A stretch of DNA of 64,000 nucleotides from UBA1930 sp943371535. GTDB taxonomy: Bacteria; Bacteroidota; Bacteroidia; Chitinophagales; Chitinophagaceae. The first letter of the stretch is position 1, and the number at the start of each line of letters is the position of its first letter. A program made the position numbers and the translations under genes. The stretch covers positions 1 through 64,000 of the forward strand of contig CALRVE020000010.1 of NCBI GenBank assembly GCA_943371535.1. The letters run 5' to 3'. Of the stretch, positions 36,648 to 44,119 are shown in pieces. The notes beneath the pieces are model-generated. The model did not search any database, was not told where the DNA came from, and saw only the letters and a program-made list of their open reading frames with translations.

Positions 36648-36678
36648 CGAATGTAACGCCGCCTCTTGAAATAACAAA
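36648..36678 (-). promoter_or_regulatory. Candidate promoter of the ilv leader transcript
   Basis: On the minus strand TTTG (36675-36678), 19 bases, then TACATTCG (36648-36655) approximates TTTG / TAnnTTTG with one mismatch. Transcription would start near 36641, about 9 bases before the leader ATG. Confidence 0.4.
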
Positions 36679-36685
36679 GAACTTT

Positions 36686-36739
36686 ATCCCCTATCCCCTA
36701 AAGGGGGACTAATTACACCCCTTTAGGGGATGGGGGCTT
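36686..36739. repeat. Two inverted GC-rich palindromic repeats after leuB
   Basis: TATCCCCTAAAGGGGGACT and CACCCCTTTAGGGGATGGGG face each other a few bases apart, just after the leuB stop. Together they could form a long hairpin between the leu and ilv halves of the cluster. Confidence 0.7.
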
Positions 36740-37853
36740 AAATTATAGTCGACTTCCTCAACTCAATATTTTGTGCATGCACTATACCAGGAATGTTATT
36801 GCTTACATAATCTGCAATTAAATCGCCAATAGTACTGGTAAAATAAAAGTTGATTGGGTCTATATCTTTAGAAACAAATTTGTGTTCGAGTGTCCAAGCA
36901 ACAGCCTCACGAACCAAGGCTGCTTCTTCATTTAATTTTAAGTGTTCTAATAACAAAGCTGATGACAAAATAGAACCAATTGGATTGGCAATATCTTTGC
37001 CTGCTGCTTGAGGATAAGAACCATGAATAGGCTCGAACAAGGCTGCACCTTTGCCAACAGATGCACTTGGTAACAATCCAAGAGAACCAGCTAATACACT
37101 GGCTTCATCGCTGATAATATCGCCAAACATATTTTCTGTAAGAATTACATCGAACTGTTTTGGATTGAGGATAATTTGCATAGAAGCATTATCCACAAAC
37201 ATATAATCCACAGTAACATCTGGATACTGTTTGGCAATTTCCTGAACTACTTTACGCCACAAACGTGATGTTTCTAATACATTGGCTTTATCAACCAAGG
37301 TTAATTTCTTTCTTCTGAATTGTGCAGTTTGAAAAGCCAAATGTGTAACACGATTAATTTCTTCAATGCTGTAAGTGCATTCATCTAATGCTACAGTACC
37401 TGCTTCGTTTAATTCTTTCTTGCCAAAATAAATTCCACCTGTAAGCTCTCTGAAAATTACAAAATCTACATTCTCTAATAGTTTAGATTTAAGTGGAGAT
37501 AAATGGTGTAATGAACTATAAGTTGTAACAGGACGGATGTTGGCAAACAGCTGTAATGATTTCCTGATTTTTAATAAGCCTTGTTCAGGACGAACTTTTG
37601 CAGTTGGATCATTGTCGTATTTAGGATGACCAATTGCACCAAATAAAACAGCATCACTGTTTAAGCAAGATTCAATGGTTTCATCGGGTAATGGATTGCC
37701 AGTTTTATCAATAGCAATAGCACCCATTAATTGATAATCATAGGTAAATTCATGATTGAATCTTTTAGCAACGGCATTCAATACTTTTACAGATTGTGCA
37801 GTTACTTCTGGACCAATACCATCGCCTTCTATTACGGTAATTTTTTTGTTCAT
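36738..37853 (-). CDS. leuB: 3-isopropylmalate dehydrogenase
   Basis: An NAD-dependent oxidative decarboxylase of leucine synthesis; 371 residues. The N-terminus KKITVIEGDGIGPEVTAQ carries the family start. RELTGGIYFG, the YMFVDNASMQ segment and the metal/substrate segment ENMFGDIISDEASVLAGSLGLLPSAS are present. The adenine-binding EPIHGSYPQAAGKDIANP is intact. It is the last gene of the leu half. A tandem inverted repeat and the ilv leader follow. Confidence 0.96.
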   Translation of the reverse strand: MNKKITVIEGDGIGPEVTAQSVKVLNAVAKRFNHEFTYDYQLMGAIAIDKTGNPLPDETIESCLNSDAVLFGAIGHPKYDNDPTAKVRPEQGLLKIRKSLQLFANIRPVTTYSSLHHLSPLKSKLLENVDFVIFRELTGGIYFGKKELNEAGTVALDECTYSIEEINRVTHLAFQTAQFRRKKLTLVDKANVLETSRLWRKVVQEIAKQYPDVTVDYMFVDNASMQIILNPKQFDVILTENMFGDIISDEASVLAGSLGLLPSASVGKGAALFEPIHGSYPQAAGKDIANPIGSILSSALLLEHLKLNEEAALVREAVAWTLEHKFVSKDIDPINFYFTSTIGDLIADYVSNNIPGIVHAQNIELRKSTII

Positions 37854-37876
37854 ACCCCTAACCCCTAAAGGGGAAT
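37854..37876. repeat. GC-rich palindromic repeat between leuD and leuB
   Basis: CCCCTAACCCCTAAAGGGGA directly abuts the leuB start codon. Confidence 0.7.
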
Positions 37877-37888
37877 TATTATGTTTTG

Positions 37889-38488
37889 TTATAAAATATG
37901 TTGTTGTTCGTATGCTTCAATTTCTGGCTTTATGTTTAACAAATAATCAATATCATCAAAGCCATTTAATAAGCAAGTCTTTTTATAATTATTAATGTCA
38001 AATGTTGCTGTTGCTCCAGTTTCGTTTAACGTGATAGACTGTTGTTCAAGATTCACTGTTAATTCTGTTGATGGATTTTTTTCAACTGCTTCAAAGATTT
38101 TATGTAGAAATTCATCACTCACCACTACTGGTAATAGAAAATTATTTAAAGCATTGTTTTTAAAAATGTCTGCAAAGAAGCTGCTTACAACTACATCGAA
38201 TCCAGCATCTTTAATAGCCCAAGCTGCATGTTCACGACTAGAACCACAGCCAAAGTTTTTACCTGCAACTAAAATTTTTCCTGAATAGATTGGATTATTT
38301 AAAATAAAATCTTTTTTAGGGGTTGCTTCGTTATCATTCTCATAACGCCAATCACGAAATAAGTTTTTGCCAAATCCATCTCTGCTTGTAGCTTTTAAAA
38401 AACGTGCAGGAATAATTTGATCGGTATCAACATTTTCGTTGTGTAGAGGAACTACTGAACTAACAACTATGTTTAAACTTTTTGACAT
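37889..38488 (-). CDS. leuD: 3-isopropylmalate dehydratase small subunit
   Basis: The small (swivel) subunit that pairs with LeuC to isomerise 2- to 3-isopropylmalate; 199 residues. The signature GKNFGCGSSREHAAWAIKDAGF and the N-terminal VDTDQIIPARFL are intact. leuC lies 23 bases upstream, consistent with coupled expression of the two subunits. Confidence 0.96.
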   Translation of the reverse strand: MSKSLNIVVSSVVPLHNENVDTDQIIPARFLKATSRDGFGKNLFRDWRYENDNEATPKKDFILNNPIYSGKILVAGKNFGCGSSREHAAWAIKDAGFDVVVSSFFADIFKNNALNNFLLPVVVSDEFLHKIFEAVEKNPSTELTVNLEQQSITLNETGATATFDINNYKKTCLLNGFDDIDYLLNIKPEIEAYEQQHIL

Positions 38489-38511
38489 TCTTAATTTCTA
38501 ATTTTTAATTC

Positions 38512-39936
38512 CTAATTCAATAATTCTCTTACATCACTCACCACACCAGTAATTGCAGCAGCTGCTGCTGTTAAAGGGCTTGCCAATAATGTTCTTGCAT
38601 TAGGGCCTTGTCTTCCTTCAAAGTTTCTATTACTTGTGCTTATACAATATTTACCAGCAGGAATTTTATCTTCATTCATGCCTAAACATGCACTACAACC
38701 TGGTTGACGTAATTGAAAACCTGCTGCTTCAAAAATTGTATCAATTCCTTCAGCAATGGCTTGTGCTTCTACTTGTTTACTGCCTGGAACAACCCATACT
38801 TCTACATCTTTTGCTTTTTGTTTGCCTTGTACAAATGAAGCAACCATTCTTAAATCTTCTATACGGCTGTTGGTACAACTGCCAATAAAAACATAATCTA
38901 TTTTTTGTCCTTTAATATTTGCTCCTGCCTCCAAACCCATGTAATGCAAAGCTTTCTCGTAGGAAACTTTTTCTTTAGCATCTACTTCACTCAGTGCAGG
39001 AATATGTTTACTTACGCCAATGCCCATTCCTGGGTTAGTACCATAAGTAATCATAGGTTCTATATCTTTTGCATCTATATGAATTTCTGTATCAAAGGTT
39101 GCGTCAGCATCAGTAAATAATGTTTTCCAATATGCTAGTTTTTTATCCCAAGGGCTAGCTTCTTGTTCCCCTTCAGGGGATTGGGGTGGAGCAAATTCAC
39201 GACCATTAATGTAGTTGAATGTTGTTTCATCAGGAGCAATTAAGCCACATCTTGCACCCATTTCAATACTCATATTGCAAATGGTCATTCTAGCTTCCAT
39301 GCTCAAGCTACGAATGGCAGAACCTGCAAATTCAACTGCATAGCCAGTTGCACCACTTGCGGAAATTAAAGAGATGATGTATAAAATAATATCTTTTGAA
39401 ACAACACCTTTATTCAATTCGCCATCAACAGTAATACGCATCAATTTGGGTTTGCTTTGTAACAAACATTGTGTAGCCATTACCATTTCCACTTCACTGG
39501 TGCCAATACCAAATGCAATAGAGCCAAATGCTCCATGGGTTGACGTATGTGAATCTCCACAAACAATGGTCATGCCTGGTTGTGTAAAACCAAGCTCAGG
39601 GCCAATTACATGAACGATGCCTTGATAAGCATGACCTAAACCATATAGCTCAACATTGTGGGCTGCACAGTTTTTGGTTAACGCTTCAACTTGTAAACGA
39701 GACAATTCTTCTTTAATAGGAAGATGTTGGTTTAAAGTAGGCACATTATGATCGGCTGTGGCAACAATTTGTTTAGGACGAAATACTTTAATACCACGTT
39801 TGTCTAATCCAGCAAAAGCTTGTGGAGAAGTTACTTCGTGAATTAAATGTTTATCAATGTACAAAACAGAAGGACCACCATCGATGGTTTTAACGATGTG
39901 CTTTTCCCAAATTTTATCGAATAGTGTTTTGCTCAT
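38512..39936 (-). CDS. leuC: 3-isopropylmalate dehydratase large subunit
   Basis: The aconitase-family subunit holding the 4Fe-4S cluster. Cysteines are in IGSCTNSR and PGCSACLGMN. I use the ATG at 39936 (MSKTLFDKIWEKH), the family start, giving 474 residues; an upstream ATG at 40005 would add 23 non-homologous residues. An unusual insertion occurs in the segment usually read FAPKG..WDK. Here it is FAPPQSPEGEQEASPWDKK, and the extra residues are encoded by a palindromic repeat (39166-39186). The insertion does not break the frame and lies away from the cluster ligands. Confidence 0.95.
   Translation of the reverse strand: MSKTLFDKIWEKHIVKTIDGGPSVLYIDKHLIHEVTSPQAFAGLDKRGIKVFRPKQIVATADHNVPTLNQHLPIKEELSRLQVEALTKNCAAHNVELYGLGHAYQGIVHVIGPELGFTQPGMTIVCGDSHTSTHGAFGSIAFGIGTSEVEMVMATQCLLQSKPKLMRITVDGELNKGVVSKDIILYIISLISASGATGYAVEFAGSAIRSLSMEARMTICNMSIEMGARCGLIAPDETTFNYINGREFAPPQSPEGEQEASPWDKKLAYWKTLFTDADATFDTEIHIDAKDIEPMITYGTNPGMGIGVSKHIPALSEVDAKEKVSYEKALHYMGLEAGANIKGQKIDYVFIGSCTNSRIEDLRMVASFVQGKQKAKDVEVWVVPGSKQVEAQAIAEGIDTIFEAAGFQLRQPGCSACLGMNEDKIPAGKYCISTSNRNFEGRQGPNARTLLASPLTAAAAAITGVVSDVRELLN
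39166..39186. repeat. GC-rich palindromic repeat inserted in frame inside leuC
   Basis: CCCCTTCAGGGGATTGGGG is identical to the intergenic copy before sdhB (2515-2535). On the minus strand it encodes PQSPEGE within LeuC. Confidence 0.8.
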
Positions 39937-39952
39937 TTTATTTAGTCGTTTC

Positions 39953-40060
39953 TCGTTTCTGGTTACTCGTTGTTCAGCTTTTAAAGTGTAAGTTTTTGTT
40001 AGCATCTTTAAGATTGAGCTACTAACGAGAATCGCTTAACGCTTAACGAGGAACTAGAAA
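39953..40060. repeat. Low-complexity ACGAGAAACGAG-type repeats upstream of leuC
   Basis: Fragments such as TCGTTTCTCGTTTCTGG and TTAACGCTTAACGAGG are near-repeats and near-inverses of each other in the leuA-leuC gap. They are of unknown role and could form hairpins. Confidence 0.35.
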
Positions 40061-40066
40061 CAAATA

Positions 40067-41233
40067 TTAAGCTAATGTCACATTTTGATGAACACTTGCC
40101 ATCGCATTCAAATCATCATCATTCACTTCTTTTTTACTATCGGCCACTCTTAAAAATTCTTCATATAAAACATCTACATCGTTTCTGTTAAACGTGTAGC
40201 CCAATTTTTGGAAACGAAATGCCAATGCACTTCTTCCACTACGTGCTGTTAAAACAATTTTACTGGTATCGGCACCAACTTCATTTGGATTAATGCTTTC
40301 GTAGGTAATGGCACTTTTTAAAAAACCATCTTGATGAATTCCAGAAGAGTGAGCAAATGCATTACTACCAACAATTGCCTTATTAGGCTGAACTGGCATA
40401 CGCATTGTATCACTCACCAATCTACTCATTGGATTAAGCTGTTTACTATTTACATTTGAATATAAACCCAAAGATTTGTGTTGCTTAATCACCATGACTA
40501 CTTCTTCTAAAGAAGTATTGCCTGCACGTTCTCCTAAGCCATTAATTGTACATTCTATTTGTCTAGCACCAGCAATAACACCAGCAATTGAATTGGCAGT
40601 TGCCAAGCCTAAATCGTTGTGGCAATGACAAGAGATAATGGCTTTATCAATGTTGGGAACATTGTTAACCAAGTAAGCAATTTTATCGCCGTATTGGTGT
40701 GGCAAGCAATAGCCGGTTGTGTCTGGAATATTTACTACAGTTGCACCTGCTTTTATTACAGCTTCAATAACTCTAGCTAAGTATTTATTTTCCGTTCTGC
40801 CGGCATCTTCTGCATAAAACTCTACGTCATCTACGAAATTTTTAGCCCATTTAACGCATTGAATGGCTCTTTCTAAAATATCATCCTGTGTACTATTGAA
40901 TTTTCCTTTAATGTGGTATTCACTTGTGCCAATGCCCGTGTGAATACGTGGACGTTTTGCAAACTTTAATGCTTCGGCTGCAACTTCAATATCTTTTTGT
41001 ACAGCTCTAGTTAGACCACAAACGGATGCAGTAGTGATAATTTTAGAAATCTCAGAAACACTTTCAAAATCGCCAGGAGAAGAAATGGGAAATCCAGCTT
41101 CAATTATATCTACACCTAAAGTTTCCAGCTCAAGTGCCAAAGCAACTTTTTCACTGGTGTTTAGTTTACAGCCAGGCACTTGTTCACCATCTCTTAAAGT
41201 GGTATCAAAAATATGTACCTTATTATCAGACAT
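40067..41233 (-). CDS. leuA: 2-isopropylmalate synthase, short form
   Basis: A DRE-TIM metallolyase condensing acetyl-CoA with 2-oxoisovalerate, the first committed step to leucine. DTTLRDGEQVPG is at residues 10-21, and CHCHNDLGLATANS supplies the metal-binding histidines. The subdomain motif NAFAHSSGIHQDGF is present. At 388 residues it lacks the roughly 120-residue C-terminal LeuA regulatory domain that binds leucine in the longer enzymes. Allosteric control therefore looks absent. It is preceded by its own small leader ORF and hairpin (41255-41358). A homocitrate-type enzyme is unlikely given the leuCDB context. Confidence 0.93.
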   Translation of the reverse strand: MSDNKVHIFDTTLRDGEQVPGCKLNTSEKVALALELETLGVDIIEAGFPISSPGDFESVSEISKIITTASVCGLTRAVQKDIEVAAEALKFAKRPRIHTGIGTSEYHIKGKFNSTQDDILERAIQCVKWAKNFVDDVEFYAEDAGRTENKYLARVIEAVIKAGATVVNIPDTTGYCLPHQYGDKIAYLVNNVPNIDKAIISCHCHNDLGLATANSIAGVIAGARQIECTINGLGERAGNTSLEEVVMVIKQHKSLGLYSNVNSKQLNPMSRLVSDTMRMPVQPNKAIVGSNAFAHSSGIHQDGFLKSAITYESINPNEVGADTSKIVLTARSGRSALAFRFQKLGYTFNRNDVDVLYEEFLRVADSKKEVNDDDLNAMASVHQNVTLA

Positions 41234-41254
41234 AAAAAAATAGTTGAAAAGATT

Positions 41255-41305
41255 GCAGGTTATTTAATTTTGGTTTGCCTGCCAGTTTACAATTAAACAA
41301 CCTGC
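41255..41305 (-). promoter_or_regulatory. Hairpin in the leuA leader, possible attenuator
   Basis: On the minus strand the 15-base arms GCAGGTTGTTTAATT and AATTAAATAACCTGC pair throughout (one G-T). The loop is 21 bases. T-rich sequence (ATCTTTTC then seven T) leads to the leuA start. A second GCAGG in the loop could compete for the same CCTGC, so alternative folds are possible. The 5' arm overlaps the end of the leader ORF. Confidence 0.55.
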
Positions 41306-41358
41306 GAGAACGAACTTAACATGGGTATGCTGGCAATTATTACCAAATTGTTAAGCAT
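41293..41358 (-). CDS. Possible leuA leader peptide
   Basis: A 21-residue ORF (ATG 41358, TAA 41293): MLNNLVIIASIPMLSSFSQ then VV. Nine of 21 residues are Leu, Ile or Val. Its last codons lie within the 5' arm of the 15-bp hairpin before leuA, so translation would affect folding. It is less striking than the ilv leader and might be chance, but position and composition fit a branched-chain amino acid attenuator. Confidence 0.5.
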   Translation of the reverse strand: MLNNLVIIASIPMLSSFSQVV

Positions 41359-41431
41359 TTTACACTGTATAATGAGGTGTAAATTGGTTGAAAAGCTTGC
41401 AGATAAAGGGTTTGAGCTATAATAAAATACG

Positions 41432-42976
41432 ATGCCTAACAGAAATACAGATACGCTTTTTCAACTGATAAAGTCCCTTGAGAAAGGGGAGAAGCGGAAC
41501 TTTAAATTATATATTCAACGAAATACTTCGAGTGAAAACCTAAAAGTGGTTCAGCTATTTGATGCATTGGATAAATTAGAACAATACGATGAGGAGTTGT
41601 TGTTGAAGAAAAGTAAAGACATTAAGAAGCAACAATTATCTAACATTAAGGCACATTTATACAAGCAAATTTTATCGAGCCTTCGTTTAATTAACGATGC
41701 AGATAATATAGATATTCAATTGCATGAGCAAATGGATTTTGCCCGTATTTTATACAATAAAGGTTTGTATTTGCAAAGTTTGAAAGTGCTAGATAAACTA
41801 AAAGAAACTGCTGCCAATCATAATCAAATCACCTTTCAATTACAAGCCATTTTATTTGAAAAGAAAATTGAAGCCTTACATATTACACGAAGTATGGCCA
41901 ATAGAGCTCAGCAGTTGAGCAATGAATCTGATAGCATTGTTACACATCTTTCATTAATTAGTCAGTTGTCGAATTTGGCATTGGAATTATATAGCTGGTA
42001 TATACAACATGGGCATGCAAGAGATGAAAAAGATATTGCAGCTATCAAGGCTTTTTTTGAGAATAAATTACCACACCATGATGTACAGCACTTGGGTTTT
42101 TATGAAAAGTTGTATCTCTACCAATGTTATTGCTGGTATGGTTTTATTTTATACGATTTGCTGGTATATTATAGATACGCCCAAAAGTGGGTAGATTTAT
42201 TTGAGAAATTTCCAGCAATGAAAACCACTGAAGCTGGTCAGTTTATTCGTGGAATGCATAATTTGTTGAGTGCACATTTTATGCTGAAAAATTATGAAAA
42301 ACTGAATGAGGGAATTGAACAGTTTGAAGCATTTGCTGATTCGGCAGATGGTTTAATGAATCCAAATTCAAGAATTCAAACCTTTGTATACTTAAGCATT
42401 TCTAAGATTAATAAACATTTTCAAGAAGGCACTTTTACCGAAGGATTAAATCTCGTTCCTTTTATAGAAGAGAAGTTGACGGAATACCAATTACAACTCG
42501 ATATGCATAGAGTATTGGTTTTCTATTATAAAATAGCTTGCCTGTATTTTGGTAGTGGCGATAACGATAAAGCCATTGATTATTTGAATAAAATCATCAA
42601 TCGAAAAATGAACCTGCGTACCGATTTGCAATGCTATGCAAGGTTGTTACACTTAATTGCACATTACGAATTGGGCAATTACGATATACTGGAATCTTTG
42701 ATAAAATCCGTGTATCGTTTTATGGCCAATATGAATAATTTGAGTACGGTAGAAGAAGAGATTTTTAAATTCATACGTAAATCTTTTTCACTAGCACCCG
42801 ATAAAATGATACCAGCTTTTATAAAACTGAAATTAAAACTAGAAAAATTAGAAGGCAACCTTTTGGAAAGCCGTTCATTTATGTATTTAGATATTATTGC
42901 CTGGTTAGAAAGTAAAATTGAAAAGGTTCCTGTGCAAGATGTTAGGAGGAAGAAGTTTTTGGGCAGTAGTAAATAA
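41432..42976 (+). CDS. Hypothetical all-helical protein
   Basis: A 514-residue cytoplasmic protein that I cannot assign. There is no signal peptide or membrane segment. The sequence is almost entirely helical and Leu/Lys/Glu-rich, with TPR-like stretches (YNKGLYLQSLKVLDKLKE, YFGSGDNDKAIDYLNKII). The start MPNRNTDTLFQLIKSLEKGEKRNFKLYI is reminiscent of a group of uncharacterised Bacteroidota proteins. It is divergent from leuA, with about 200 bases between the starts. Confidence 0.75.
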   Translation: MPNRNTDTLFQLIKSLEKGEKRNFKLYIQRNTSSENLKVVQLFDALDKLEQYDEELLLKKSKDIKKQQLSNIKAHLYKQILSSLRLINDADNIDIQLHEQMDFARILYNKGLYLQSLKVLDKLKETAANHNQITFQLQAILFEKKIEALHITRSMANRAQQLSNESDSIVTHLSLISQLSNLALELYSWYIQHGHARDEKDIAAIKAFFENKLPHHDVQHLGFYEKLYLYQCYCWYGFILYDLLVYYRYAQKWVDLFEKFPAMKTTEAGQFIRGMHNLLSAHFMLKNYEKLNEGIEQFEAFADSADGLMNPNSRIQTFVYLSISKINKHFQEGTFTEGLNLVPFIEEKLTEYQLQLDMHRVLVFYYKIACLYFGSGDNDKAIDYLNKIINRKMNLRTDLQCYARLLHLIAHYELGNYDILESLIKSVYRFMANMNNLSTVEEEIFKFIRKSFSLAPDKMIPAFIKLKLKLEKLEGNLLESRSFMYLDIIAWLESKIEKVPVQDVRRKKFLGSSK

Positions 42977-42994
42977 TTTTTAGTAGAAATAGTT

Positions 42995-43100
42995 GAATGG
43001 ATATTCTATTGCTCAAGGACTTTGGATTGCCCTTCGACTTCTCTCAGGACCTTAAAACACCACGACGAAGTAGTGGACTTGCAACGAATAGCCCAAAACC
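42995..43100. repeat. Dispersed repeat-like tract (CTTCGACTTCTCTCAGG)
   Basis: CCCTTCGACTTCTCTCAGGA resembles a short sequence commonly scattered between genes of Bacteroidota. The only copy noticed in this window is here. The rest of the gap to yajQ has nothing else recognisable. Confidence 0.35.
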
Positions 43101-43186
43101 ACAGCTGATAAATGTTATGCAGTTAATAGCCCCAAATTTTTATCTTCGCTAAACTTTAAACTTTTATACTTTATAAACTTAACAGT

Positions 43187-43678
43187 ATGCCTTCATTTGA
43201 TATTGCCAGCAAAGTAGATTTACAAACTTTAGATAATGCCATTAATGTGGTGAAAAAAGAAATTACCAATCGTTTCGATTTTAAAAATTGTCATGTGGTA
43301 ATTGACCTGAACAAAAAGGATTACAAAGTAATGTTGGAAGCAGATAGTGATATGAAGATGGAACAAATAATTGATGTTATTTTAAGTCGTGGAGTAAAGC
43401 AAGGCATTGATGCCAATGCATTTGATTTTAGTAAAGAAAGTTACCCAAGTGGTAAAGTGGTGAAAAAAGAAGTGTCGGTAAAAAATGGTTTGAAACAGGA
43501 AGATGCCAAGAAAATTGTGAAAGCTATTAAAGACAGTGGATTGAAGGTTCAGGCAGCAATAATGGACAATATTATACGTGTTACTGGTAAAAAACTAGAT
43601 GATTTACAAGATGTTATAGCATTATGCCGCAAAACAGATTTTGGCTTGCCTTTGCAATATGAGAATATGAAAAGTTAG
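43187..43678 (+). CDS. YajQ-family nucleotide-binding protein
   Basis: A 163-residue protein of the YajQ/DUF520 family, small alpha/beta proteins reported to bind nucleotides or cyclic di-GMP in some species. The N-terminus MPSFDIASKVDLQTLDNAINVVKKEI and the segment IDANAFDFSKE are typical, and length is normal. It appears monocistronic. A TATCTTCG promoter-like box lies about 40 bases before the start. Confidence 0.93.
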   Translation: MPSFDIASKVDLQTLDNAINVVKKEITNRFDFKNCHVVIDLNKKDYKVMLEADSDMKMEQIIDVILSRGVKQGIDANAFDFSKESYPSGKVVKKEVSVKNGLKQEDAKKIVKAIKDSGLKVQAAIMDNIIRVTGKKLDDLQDVIALCRKTDFGLPLQYENMKS

Positions 43679-43783
43679 GCAATTTCTAATTTTTAATTAC
43701 TCATTTTTAATTTTCTCTTATCTTCGCCGCCCATTATTACATAATCGTTACGGCAAAATCCGTACGGCCTTAAAAAATTCTTT

Positions 43784-44035
43784 ATGAAAAAAGGTATCCA
43801 TCCAGAAAGTTACAGAGTAGTTGTGTTTAAAGACATGACTAATGGTGATTCATTTTTAAGCAAGTCAACATCTAACACCAAAGAAACCATTCAATGGGAA
43901 GATGGCAACGAGTATCCTTTAGTTAAATTGGATATTTCTAACACTTCTCACCCGTTTTATACAGGTAAGAATATGTTGGTTGATACTGCTGGTAGAATTG
44001 ACAAATTCAAAAAACGTTACGCAAAGAAAGCTTAA
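43784..44035 (+). CDS. rpmE2: 50S ribosomal protein L31, type B
   Basis: An 83-residue ribosomal protein. The motif KGIHPESYRVVVFKDM and the C-terminal SHPFYTGKNMLVDTAGRIDKF are diagnostic. It lacks the CxxC zinc-binding cysteines of type A L31, which defines type B, the form used without zinc. A strong terminator follows 20 bases after the stop, so it is a single-gene unit. Confidence 0.96.
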   Translation: MKKGIHPESYRVVVFKDMTNGDSFLSKSTSNTKETIQWEDGNEYPLVKLDISNTSHPFYTGKNMLVDTAGRIDKFKKRYAKKA

Positions 44036-44056
44036 TGCTACTTTGTACAATTTTAT

Positions 44057-44090
44057 ATCCCACTTCTTTCAAGAGGTGGGATTTTTTATT
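44057..44090 (+). terminator. Terminator after rpmE2
   Basis: ATCCCACTTCTT pairs with AAGAGGTGGGAT (12 bp, one G-T) and is followed by TTTTTATTT. Confidence 0.85.
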
Positions 44091-44119
44091 TGGTTAACTT
44101 TGACAATTAAATTTTACAA

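Noticed and set aside
36656..36674. AGAGGCGG upstream of the ilv leader start, complementary to the 5' arm of the attenuator terminator, as a possible antiterminator
   Set aside because: If the TTG-type promoter at 36648-36678 is right, this sequence lies in the promoter spacer and is not transcribed. Its position before the leader ORF also does not fit the usual stalled-ribosome mechanism.
39937..40005. Upstream ATG for leuC at 40005
   Set aside because: The added 23 residues are encoded by low-complexity repeat DNA and have no counterpart in LeuC. The family start MSKTLFDKIW at 39936 is preferred.
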